NCBI GenBank assembly: GCA_947625865.1
Contig: CANQQD010000010.1
Coordinates: 1-54,784, forward strand
Direction of reading: 5' to 3'
DNA: 54,784 nucleotides
DNA from: an uncultured Clostridia bacterium
GTDB taxonomy: Bacteria; Bacillota; Clostridia; Christensenellales; Borkfalkiaceae
Positions 1-6,282 of the stretch are shown here, piece after piece. The position numbers and the translations under genes are program-made. Positions within the stretch are counted from its first letter, which is position 1. The number at the start of each line of letters is the position of its first letter. Below the pieces are notes generated by a model. That model made no database searches. It saw only the letters and a program-made list of their open reading frames with translations, and had not been told where the DNA came from.

Positions 1-54
1 GACTCTAGAAACGAACTCGCTATTTGCATATATTGAATTTAATACTTCTTCTAA

Positions 55-219
55 ATTCCCCACGAATATTTAACTAATGCGGAATACTTTATCATACCGT
101 TCGGGCTGGGCAACAAATACCGGCATCCTGGCGCAAATGTGATCGACGATTTAATCGGTTCAAAATTCAATTTTTACTGCGTAACGCAGCAGCGCGGATT
201 TACATACCGCATTTGCTGA
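55..219 (+). pseudogene. possible gene remnant at the window edge
   Basis: An open frame of about 54 codons with no good start ends at a TGA at 217-219. Its translation looks protein-like (it includes the stretch YFIIPFGLGNKYRHPG), but in-frame stops lie just upstream at 52-54 and 40-42. It could be the 3' end of a decayed gene or chance. I do not recognise the family. Confidence 0.2.
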
Positions 220-255
220 CGGCACGGCGGCGGAGCCGTATTTGAAAACGGCGAT

Positions 256-269
256 ACGTGTTGAGTTTT
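256..269 (+). repeat. copy 1 of the 14-bp word ACGTGTTGAGTTTT
   Basis: Perfect intergenic copy of a word that occurs six times in this window on either strand. It lies just upstream of the hairpin at 293-316. Confidence 0.6.
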
Positions 270-292
270 CACGCAGAAAAGACGGCAAACAG

Positions 293-316
293 AAAGACAG
301 GCGCATGCCTGTCTTT
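293..316. terminator. intrinsic terminator hairpin
   Basis: Perfect 10-bp stem AAAGACAGGC / GCCTGTCTTT with a GCAT loop, followed by a T. It can act in both directions. The rest of 320-485 holds an imperfect dyad around 355-410 (GGGGGCAACGGTT / AACCGTCGCCC) and no credible gene. Confidence 0.6.
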
Positions 317-485
317 TGCGCTTTATGCGGGCGGCGGAGTTTCCGGCAAAAAATAAGGCGGTGGGGGCAACGGTTGAATTGCGGTTGAACCGTCGCCCTT
401 GCCGCCCCTACAAATTGAAGTGGCCGAACAAATCACTGAAAAAACAGCCACATTTGCAGACAAAATAAACTGTTTTACGCAACAA

Positions 486-505
486 GGCGGGCGGCATTGC
501 CCGCC
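486..505 (-). terminator. hairpin after the first lipoprotein gene
   Basis: GGCGGGC / GCCCGCC stem lying just 3' of the stop of the minus-strand lipoprotein gene. The T-run after it is weak, so efficiency is uncertain. Confidence 0.4.
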
Positions 506-511
506 GCCCGT

Positions 512-1810
512 CTAAGTATTGGGGTTATAACCGCACTCTGTGCAGGCGCCGTCGGCGCCCCATATGTGCTCCCCATAATCATCCCGTTGGGTGCAACCGC
601 CGCCGGCTACGCACTGATGCCAATGGTGGGTTGCGTCATTCGACCATCTCGCGCCGTAAAAATCGTGCACGTGTATATCGGATTCCAGCGTGCAGGAAAC
701 TCCCGTTGCGGAATCTGTCTCTATGACTATATCCACCATGTCCCTGTCGAGAAGGTTGCAAGTAACCGTAAACGGAGTTCCCGCAGTCAACTCCTGCGAT
801 ATATTTATCTCCTCCGACGTACCTGCGGCGCGGTCGACCTCAAAGTAATGCAGTTTTACGGTAACCGTGCCCTCCGCCGTAAAGGTTAAGCTATATACGC
901 CCGCGGTTCTTACAACATAAACAATACCTGCGGAATTATCCTTTACGGCAGTAACCGTCTTTTGGGTGTGGGTATTGACATCGCTCCCCGTCTTTCCGCC
1001 CGTCACGGCCTCGAAATACTCGGCGTCGAGTTCGTCGCCGCAGACGGTGCACACGCGCGAAAATGAATAGGGCAACCGCTCCCAATCGCCGTAGGTATGT
1101 TCGCCGTCGGTTGCGTCGGGATCCTTCTGCCCGCAGACGCTGCATACGTGCGTGTGGCAATTCTGTCCTTTGACGGGCTGCCACTCGTAAACGTGCTCGC
1201 CCTTAAGAATAGTTTCCTCACGCGTGTAATTACAGTCTGTGCAAGTGAAGGTTTTTATGCCGTCGGTCCTGCAGGTTGCGGCAGTAGTAACCACGCCGCC
1301 GTCCCATTGATGGTAGACCTTTTCGGTCGTTTCGCCGCAGCCCTCCGTTTGACAGACTTTCCAGTGACCCTGATCGTCGGAAAGCCATTCGCCGTAAACG
1401 TGGTCCGTCTTATCTGTGGGCTCCGTTTTGGTGTAGCCGCAGACGCAAGTATATTTTATTAAGCCCTCGGTTTGGCAAGTTGCCGCGCTGACCACCGTGC
1501 CGCCGTCCCATTGGTGGGCCTCAACCTGCAAGCGCTCGGAAGTATGTTCGCACGAGGGCACGAGCCAGTGTTCCCCGTCGTTGTGCTGATATGTTGAGGA
1601 GGCGGGGTGCTCCGGTTTGGGGATAACCTCTTCCTTCTGTTCGCCGCAGAGCGTACAGGTATATTTCATTAAGCCCGCCTCTCCGCACGTAGCCGCCTTT
1701 TCCACCGTGCCGCCGTCCCAGTAATGCACACACTCCGCCGTCTGCGCGCAGGCCGTGAACGCGCCGAATGCCAGAAAGACGCACGCCGATAAAACCAATA
1801 ATCTCTTCAT
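512..1810 (-). CDS. lipoprotein with repeated Cys/His (CxxC) modules
   Basis: 432 residues. A lipoprotein-type signal peptide ends at about Cys21 (FTAC). Residues ~25-170 hold three copies of a roughly 48-residue module of the form H-x-WDGG-x-V-x3-ATC-x3-G-x3-YTC-x2-CG. Further CxxC pairs follow (CSVC, CTVC) and a last one near the C-terminus (CTEC). A beta-rich segment at ~285-385 separates them. Such modules are known from Firmicute surface proteins; zinc or structural metal binding is plausible but unproven. The start ATG at 1810 is preceded by AGAGGAAA. The gene lies 29 bp downstream of the collagen-like lipoprotein gene, so the two probably share a transcript and the same phase-variable promoter. 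A related Cys/His lipoprotein lies at 28474-29670. No enzyme function is visible. Confidence 0.8.
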   Translation of the reverse strand: MKRLLVLSACVFLAFGAFTACAQTAECVHYWDGGTVEKAATCGEAGLMKYTCTLCGEQKEEVIPKPEHPASSTYQHNDGEHWLVPSCEHTSERLQVEAHQWDGGTVVSAATCQTEGLIKYTCVCGYTKTEPTDKTDHVYGEWLSDDQGHWKVCQTEGCGETTEKVYHQWDGGVVTTAATCRTDGIKTFTCTDCNYTREETILKGEHVYEWQPVKGQNCHTHVCSVCGQKDPDATDGEHTYGDWERLPYSFSRVCTVCGDELDAEYFEAVTGGKTGSDVNTHTQKTVTAVKDNSAGIVYVVRTAGVYSLTFTAEGTVTVKLHYFEVDRAAGTSEEINISQELTAGTPFTVTCNLLDRDMVDIVIETDSATGVSCTLESDIHVHDFYGARWSNDATHHWHQCVAGGGCTQRDDYGEHIWGADGACTECGYNPNT

Positions 1811-1839
1811 TGTATTTAAGCTTTCCTCTTTGCGCGGCG

Positions 1840-2910
1840 TTACTCGGTAACCCTCTCGATTACGATGGTATAATTCGAAATATCGGTTGACATGTTACAG
1901 ATCTCCATGCTGCAATACAATACGCCCTGTTGACTGCCTTTTTGCAAGGTACAGCCCGTACCGCCGTCTATTTCTTCACTTGTCGCAAAGGTATTGCCCC
2001 AATAATAGCCTATGGAATCATTTCCGCCCGTGCCATAATTTTTATCTCTATCGGCGTCAGACGCATGTTCGCCCCAATTCCATCTATCCACAAAATCGGA
2101 CAAGTCTCTTTCGCCTTGATTGTCTTCTGCCGCAGGAGACGGATCATAAACGGAATAATTTAAGTGGTTTATAAATATATTGTCCAGTGCGGATTCGTCT
2201 TCGGTGTAAAGTTTAATTCGGAACCCCTTATATGAGGTATCCGCAGCGTCAACCCACACATAAAATTTAAAATAACGATGTCCGTCCATTGAAGTGCCGG
2301 TCGAATCGCATGGTATCGTTACGTCGTTTCTGCCGGTTTGAAGCAAATCGTCATAATTAATGCCGTTGCTCTGCGTAGTGGCGAAGGTGCCGTCGGAAAA
2401 TTCAACGACGTAATAATCTTCGGAAGTTTGATATACTCCCTTTACGGACACGCCGTTTTGGCCGTTTTGGCCGTTCTGACCTTCCGCACATACGCCCGTA
2501 TCAACACCGTCGATAAGCCAGTTGTGGCTTTCGGGGTCGATCGTGATCTCGGGCGCGTCGCCGTTGTCCCCATCATCGCCCTTGGGGCCGCGCAGACTTT
2601 CGAGCCACTCCTTTTCGGTGCCCTTAAAACCGTTTTCCTTTGCAATGTCGTAGGCGGACTTGCCGTCGGCGCCCGTCGCGCCCGTCGCGCCCCTCGCGCT
2701 TTCGAGAAGGGCGGCATACCATTCCTCATAGGACAGCGGCTGTTCGCCCGACTCCTCGGCATACGCCACATAGGCGTTATATACCGCCGCTATATCGGGG
2801 TTGAGATTGCCCGACGGGTTTTGCGACGTTTGGCAACCGGCGGCAAATGTTGCAGCCGCCGTTACGCAAAGCGCCATTACCGTAGTTACAAAAATTTTTA
2901 ATTTGTTCAT
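1840..2910 (-). CDS. lipoprotein with a short collagen-like region
   Basis: 356 residues. The signal peptide ends with an FAAGC lipobox (Cys at ~26). After a conserved-looking segment (YNAYVAYAEESG) comes a Gly-X-Y stretch (GATGATGADG), then an AYDIAKENGFKGTEKEWLESL element of the kind found beside collagen-like repeats in many gut Firmicute surface proteins, then more Gly-X-Y (GPKGDDGDNGD, GQNGQNGQNG). The C-terminal ~180 residues look like a beta-rich secreted domain of unknown type. ATG at 2910 has a good ribosome site (GGAGG, 6 nt away). It is the first gene left of the invertible promoter segment, so its expression probably depends on that segment's orientation. Function unknown; adhesion or surface variation is an inference. 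Confidence 0.85.
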   Translation of the reverse strand: MNKLKIFVTTVMALCVTAAATFAAGCQTSQNPSGNLNPDIAAVYNAYVAYAEESGEQPLSYEEWYAALLESARGATGATGADGKSAYDIAKENGFKGTEKEWLESLRGPKGDDGDNGDAPEITIDPESHNWLIDGVDTGVCAEGQNGQNGQNGVSVKGVYQTSEDYYVVEFSDGTFATTQSNGINYDDLLQTGRNDVTIPCDSTGTSMDGHRYFKFYVWVDAADTSYKGFRIKLYTEDESALDNIFINHLNYSVYDPSPAAEDNQGERDLSDFVDRWNWGEHASDADRDKNYGTGGNDSIGYYWGNTFATSEEIDGGTGCTLQKGSQQGVLYCSMEICNMSTDISNYTIVIERVTE

Positions 2911-3018
2911 GTTGATCCTCCAACCAAATATTTTTAAAAAGCGTTAAACCTTTTATTGCAGACAAAAACTTAATTTTTGCGTGTATAAATGTATATTTTT
3001 TTATTGCTTTTTTATAGC

Positions 3019-3049
3019 AAAAAGTTCATAGTATAACATAAACTATGAA
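3019..3049. repeat. left inverted repeat of an invertible segment
   Basis: 31-bp repeat matching the reverse complement of 3171-3201 at 28 of 31 positions, including a perfect 16-bp core (TAACATAAACTATGAA). It contains its own dyad: arms GTTCATAGT (3024-3032) and ACTATGAAC (3042-3050) around a 9-bp spacer. This is the shape of a tyrosine-recombinase crossover site. Read leftwards it could also fold as an AT-rich hairpin followed by T's. Confidence 0.8.
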
Positions 3050-3170
3050 CTTTTTTGCAATTTTTTTAGTTGTTGAGGAAAATTATGTATGTTTTACAAA
3101 ATTTTTGAAAAAGATTTTGTTTTTTGTTGACAATATTTCATCGAAGCATTATACTATGGGTGTATATTAA
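3050..3170. other. putative invertible promoter segment (OFF orientation)
   Basis: AT-rich 121-bp spacer between two inverted recombinase-type sites, holding one strong promoter (3127-3155) that points right. The lipoprotein genes lie to the left and a terminator (3203-3226) to the right. No convincing leftward promoter is present in this orientation. Inversion would place the promoter facing the lipoprotein genes with a leader of about 145 nt. The recombinase gene is 34 bp from the right repeat. Confidence 0.75.
3127..3155 (+). promoter_or_regulatory. consensus sigma-A promoter inside the invertible segment
   Basis: TTGACA, 17-bp spacer, TATACT. Predicted transcription start near 3162. It drives rightwards, against the recombinase gene, and its transcript would stop at the hairpin at 3203-3226. 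Confidence 0.8.
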
Positions 3171-3201
3171 TTCATAGTTTATGTTAAACAATGAATTTTT
3201 A
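3171..3201. repeat. right inverted repeat of the invertible segment
   Basis: Partner of 3019-3049. Arms TTCATAGT (3171-3178) and ACAATGAA (3188-3195) flank a 9-bp spacer that matches the left site's spacer, in opposite orientation, at 8 of 9 positions. Opposed spacers favour inversion over deletion. Confidence 0.8.
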
Positions 3202-3202
3202 T

Positions 3203-3226
3203 AAGGCGGGGCTTCCGCCTTTTTTT
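3203..3226 (+). terminator. intrinsic terminator right of the invertible segment
   Basis: AAGGCGG / CCGCCTT stem with a 5-nt loop followed by a run of T's, an efficient rightward terminator placed to stop the promoter at 3127-3155. Confidence 0.85.
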
Positions 3227-3234
3227 ATGCCGTT

Positions 3235-4140
3235 TTACTGTAAAATTCTGGCAACTTTATTCATCATCGCGCGCTTGTGCTCGGGCAGGCTGTGCGCATA
3301 CACGTTCAGCGTCACCGTCGCGCTCTTGTGCCCAAGGATCTCGGACAGGGTCTTTACGTCCATGCCGCACTCGAGCGCGCGCGTTGCAAAGGTGTGGCGC
3401 AGGCTGTGTATGCCCATGTGCGGCAAGCCGAGCTTTTTGAGGACCAGCGAAAAGGTGTTCTGGTAGGAACGCTTTGAGATCATTTTGCCGTCCTTGCCCG
3501 AGATGACGTATTCGCTCTTGCTTTCGGCCTTCAGCCGTCTGAGCACGCACATAAGTTTGCCCGGCAGGGGGATCCTGCGTATGGACGAGAAGGTCTTGGG
3601 GGCGTCGAGCAGCTTTTGGTAGCCCTGTTCGCCGTAAATGTCGCGGCAGGTGTTGCTGACCGTCATAACGCTGTTTTTGAAGTCGATATCGCTCCACTTC
3701 AACGCCATCAGCTCCCCCACCCGCACGCCCGTATAGAGGCAGACGATTATGCCGTATAGCTTGGGAGAGTTGGCTTTTGATATATAATTTTCCAAAAGCC
3801 GCTGGTTTTCCATGCTCAGACATAGTATGTCGCGGCGGCACCGGAGCCGGTATCTGCCGCGGGTCTTCAGCCGCGACTGCCGCACTTCGAGATCTTCGGC
3901 AAAGGTAATGGAACGCTTCACGACCGAGAGCACGCAGTTTACGGTGCCCGGGGAATACCGCCCCGCCAGCCCCGCCACAAACGTCTGTATGTGCCGCATC
4001 GACAGTTCGTCGAGCTCATAGTCGCCCAGTCCGGGCTCTACCTGACCGCTGATGATTGAGGCATAGCGTTCATACGTGCATTGTTTGACAGTGGGTTTTA
4101 CAAGATAAAGCCACTGCCTGAGCCATTCTTTGTACTTCAT
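3235..4140 (-). CDS. tyrosine recombinase, likely invertase of the adjacent segment
   Basis: 301 residues, full length for a small Xer/integrase-type enzyme. An N-terminal SAM-like core-binding domain (residues ~1-95) is followed by the catalytic domain with all key residues visible: Arg140 in TGVRVGEL, a beta-hairpin Lys near 182, HxxR at 245-248, His271 in LGHKS and the nucleophile Tyr281 in NVYAH. ATG at 4140 has GGAGG 9 nt upstream. The gene stands alone next to a pair of inverted recombinase-type sites and has no excisionase or phage neighbours, which argues for a dedicated DNA invertase rather than a prophage integrase. That role is inferred from context. Known tyrosine invertases of this type flip promoters of surface-molecule loci in gut bacteria. 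Confidence 0.9.
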   Translation of the reverse strand: MKYKEWLRQWLYLVKPTVKQCTYERYASIISGQVEPGLGDYELDELSMRHIQTFVAGLAGRYSPGTVNCVLSVVKRSITFAEDLEVRQSRLKTRGRYRLRCRRDILCLSMENQRLLENYISKANSPKLYGIIVCLYTGVRVGELMALKWSDIDFKNSVMTVSNTCRDIYGEQGYQKLLDAPKTFSSIRRIPLPGKLMCVLRRLKAESKSEYVISGKDGKMISKRSYQNTFSLVLKKLGLPHMGIHSLRHTFATRALECGMDVKTLSEILGHKSATVTLNVYAHSLPEHKRAMMNKVARILQ

Positions 4141-4200
4141 AATAATTCCTCCAAATACAAGTATTTATAGTTGCGGCCGCAATATTCAAAAAGCCGAAAA

Positions 4201-4224
4201 ACGGCAGGCCCGAAAGCCTGCCGT
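4201..4224 (-). terminator. terminator after the cation transporter gene
   Basis: ACGGCAGGC / GCCTGCCGT stem with a 6-nt loop. Read leftwards it is followed by TTTTCGGCTTTTT. Confidence 0.75.
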
Positions 4225-4267
4225 TATATGATATACCATATAATATATACGCGCGGAATTTTTTGCG

Positions 4268-5377
4268 TCAGCCCCGCTCCACGGTGACGGAGAGGGTGTA
4301 GCCGGGCGGTAAATTCAACACGTCCGCGATTTTTGAACAAATTTCGGCGTTGGAAAGCTTAAGGGAATATGGTGCGACTACGTCGAACACGAGTTGTGTT
4401 TTAACGCCGCGGACAAGGCGGAAATCGTGAGCTTCCAGCCCCTCCGCCACGGCGGGCAGAATGTTTTTTACCTTTTCCTCGAGGACGAGAGCCTCCTCGT
4501 CTTTGAGGTCCACGGGATCGAGGTGGACGGTGAGATCGACGCCGAATTTTTCAAAGACGCCGTGCTCCAGACCGTCCAATACGGCGTGCGCCGCAAGCGA
4601 GGGTATTGCCCCGTCCATCTCCACGTGCGCGGTGGCATAATATACCCCGCGGCCGTAATTTATGACTCGCAGATCGTGCACGCCGAGCACGCTGTCGCCC
4701 GCGAGCAGATATTCCCTTATCCCCTTGACGAGAGCCTCCTCGGGAGCCTGACCCAACAGCTCGGAGACGGCGGGCTTTAACACAGAAACGCCCTGCCATG
4801 CCACGAACAGCGCAACCGCGCAGCCTACGTAACCGTCGGCGGGAAGCCCCGCAAAACGGGAAATGAGCATGCCGGCTATGACGGCGAGCGTGACCGCACA
4901 GTCGGAGGCGCTGTCTACCGAGGCGGCGCGGAGGGTCTCCGACTGCAGCCTTTTGGAGACGACGTGAAGATAGACCGCCATTCCCGCCTTCACCGCAATG
5001 GAAGCGCCCGCTACGGCATATGCCGCAACGCTGTCCGGGGATAGCCCGCCCGTTATTATTTTTTCTATGGACTCGCGGAAGAGTTCCACGGCGAGGGCGA
5101 AAATTATAAAGCCAATGAGCATAGCCGCTATATACTCGGCGCGGCGGTGACCGTAGGGGTGCTCCTTGTCCGCCGGCTTTTCGGCCACGCGGAAGGACAC
5201 GAGCGACACTACGCCGCTGCCGCAGTCGCTCACGTTGTTGAAGCCGTCCACGAGCAAAGAAATGAGTCCGCACAGAAGTCCCGTAGCTATCTTTGCGCCC
5301 GCCAGAAGGATATTAAGTACTATGCACACCGCGCTTGCGGTCATTCCAGAGCGCGTGCGTCCGTTTTGTTTGGTCAT
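4268..5377 (-). CDS. cation diffusion facilitator family metal transporter
   Basis: 369 residues, normal for the family. Six hydrophobic segments lie in the N-terminal two thirds. The family signature HPYGHRRAEYIAAM is present, with the acidic metal-site residues DGFNNVSD before it and DSASD in a later helix; the second site has Asp where many homologues have His. A cytoplasmic domain of ~90 residues ends the protein. It exports divalent metals (Zn, Fe, Mn or similar) by proton antiport; the metal cannot be told from the sequence. I chose ATG 5377 because a TTGACT-17-TATAAT promoter ends exactly 6 bp upstream, so the mRNA should begin at the start codon. A longer upstream frame exists but would cross this promoter. 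Confidence 0.88.
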   Translation of the reverse strand: MTKQNGRTRSGMTASAVCIVLNILLAGAKIATGLLCGLISLLVDGFNNVSDCGSGVVSLVSFRVAEKPADKEHPYGHRRAEYIAAMLIGFIIFALAVELFRESIEKIITGGLSPDSVAAYAVAGASIAVKAGMAVYLHVVSKRLQSETLRAASVDSASDCAVTLAVIAGMLISRFAGLPADGYVGCAVALFVAWQGVSVLKPAVSELLGQAPEEALVKGIREYLLAGDSVLGVHDLRVINYGRGVYYATAHVEMDGAIPSLAAHAVLDGLEHGVFEKFGVDLTVHLDPVDLKDEEALVLEEKVKNILPAVAEGLEAHDFRLVRGVKTQLVFDVVAPYSLKLSNAEICSKIADVLNLPPGYTLSVTVERG

Positions 5378-5383
5378 AACATC

Positions 5384-5412
5384 ATTATACGGAGAAATAT
5401 AAAAAAAGTCAA
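5384..5412 (-). promoter_or_regulatory. promoter of a predicted leaderless mRNA (metal transporter)
   Basis: TTGACT (5412-5407), 17-bp spacer, TATAAT (5389-5384). The +1 position predicted 7 nt downstream is 5377, the A of the ATG. Confidence 0.75.
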
Positions 5413-5437
5413 TAGCCGACCGTTTTTGCCGCAGAGG

Positions 5438-5466
5438 TTGAAAAACGCGCAAAAGTGTGATAGAAT
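5438..5466 (+). promoter_or_regulatory. promoter of the Nudix-UPF0102 gene
   Basis: TTGAAA, 17-bp spacer ending TGTGA, TAGAAT. Predicted +1 is at about 5473, next to ATG 5472. The TGTGA before the -10 recurs at the promoters near 14886 and 29825. Confidence 0.7.
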
Positions 5467-5471
5467 GGTTT

Positions 5472-6203
5472 ATGGTGAAAATTATGGAAGTTGTGGCGGC
5501 ATACATCACGGACCCGTACGGTAAATTTTTGATTTGCCAGCGGGCGAAAAACAAGGTGCGCGGGCTGTTCTGGGAGTTCGCGGGCGGAAAGATAGAGGCG
5601 GGCGAAACGCCCGAGGAGGCGCTCGTGCGCGAGTGCCGCGAGGAGCTGGCGGTGGAGATAGAGACGGGCGAAAAGCTTGCCGAAGTCACCCACAGATATC
5701 CCGACGCAACGGTGCACCTCACGGTGCTGCGCGCGAGGATAGTGAAGGGCGAGCCGCAACTCTCGGTGCACGAGGCGATGAAGTGGATATACCCGTCGGA
5801 GATCAAAAATTACTGCTTCTGCCCCGCGGACACCGATATACTCAAAAAAATTATGAAAACGGACGGCAAAAAAAACAAGCGGCTGGGCGAAAAGGGCGAG
5901 AAACTGGCGGTAAAGCACCTGAAAAAGCTCGGCTACAAAATTCTGGAGCGGAACTATAAAAATGCCTTCGGAGAGGTGGATATAATAGCAAAACGCGGGG
6001 ACGTGTTGAGTTTTTGCGAGGTAAAGACGAGGCTGAACGACAATTTCGGCGCGCCCTCGGAGGCGGTGGACCGCAAAAAGCGCATGCGGTATATTAAGGC
6101 CGCGCAGAAGTTTGCGCAAGGCGGGGAGTATGTGATACGCTTCGATATAATCGAGGTCTACAGGGGGGAGATAAACTTTATTGAAAATGCGTTCGGGGCC
6201 TGA
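5472..6203 (+). CDS. fusion of a Nudix (MutT-like) hydrolase and a UPF0102/YraN protein
   Basis: About 243 residues. Residues ~1-125 form a MutT-like Nudix domain with a complete Nudix box (it starts at GGKIEAGETPEEA and carries the REC-REE helix), expected to hydrolyse oxidised or non-canonical nucleoside triphosphates. Residues ~135-243 form a UPF0102 (YraN) domain with RLGEKGEKLAVKHLKKLGY, the acidic GEVDIIA and the EVKTR core of a nuclease-like fold. YraN is usually a separate ~120-residue protein, so this is a real fusion without frameshift. The gene is divergent from the CDF transporter. No ribosome site precedes ATG 5472; the promoter position implies a leaderless mRNA. ATG 5484 is the alternative start. 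Joining nucleotide-pool cleaning to a putative nuclease suggests a DNA-maintenance role, which is inference. Confidence 0.88.
   Translation: MVKIMEVVAAYITDPYGKFLICQRAKNKVRGLFWEFAGGKIEAGETPEEALVRECREELAVEIETGEKLAEVTHRYPDATVHLTVLRARIVKGEPQLSVHEAMKWIYPSEIKNYCFCPADTDILKKIMKTDGKKNKRLGEKGEKLAVKHLKKLGYKILERNYKNAFGEVDIIAKRGDVLSFCEVKTRLNDNFGAPSEAVDRKKRMRYIKAAQKFAQGGEYVIRFDIIEVYRGEINFIENAFGA
6001..6014 (+). repeat. copy 2 of the 14-bp word ACGTGTTGAGTTTT
   Basis: Perfect copy inside the Nudix-UPF0102 coding sequence, where it is read as part of DVLSF. Confidence 0.6.
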
Positions 6204-6216
6204 ACGGAGAATTATA

Positions 6217-6254
6217 AAAAGCGGCGCGCCGTTTGAAAACGGCGCGCCGCTTTT
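6217..6254. terminator. bidirectional terminator between convergent genes
   Basis: Near-perfect stem of about 17 bp (AAAAGCGGCGCGCCGTT and its complement) with A's before and T's after, so it works for both the Nudix gene and the ArsB-like gene. Confidence 0.9.
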
Positions 6255-6282
6255 CGCGTAAAACGCAATACATATATCATTT

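Larger units (their letters stand above)
3162..3226 (+). ncRNA. possible ~65-nt transcript made in the OFF state
   Basis: Defined only by a predicted start and a strong terminator. It would include the right inverted repeat. It may be a mere by-product that protects the recombinase gene from antisense transcription. Confidence 0.3.

Noticed and set aside
2777-2965. Alternative small gene overlapping the collagen-like lipoprotein start
   Set aside because: It is out of frame with a strong lipoprotein start and has no ribosome site or known motif.
3235-4140. Prophage or integrative element integrase
   Set aside because: No phage, excision, conjugation or att-tRNA features are nearby; the adjacent opposed crossover-like sites favour a local invertase.
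4268-5806. Longer 512-residue version of the CDF transporter
   Set aside because: The extra N-terminus would be read through its own promoter and the divergent Nudix gene, and shows no family similarity.
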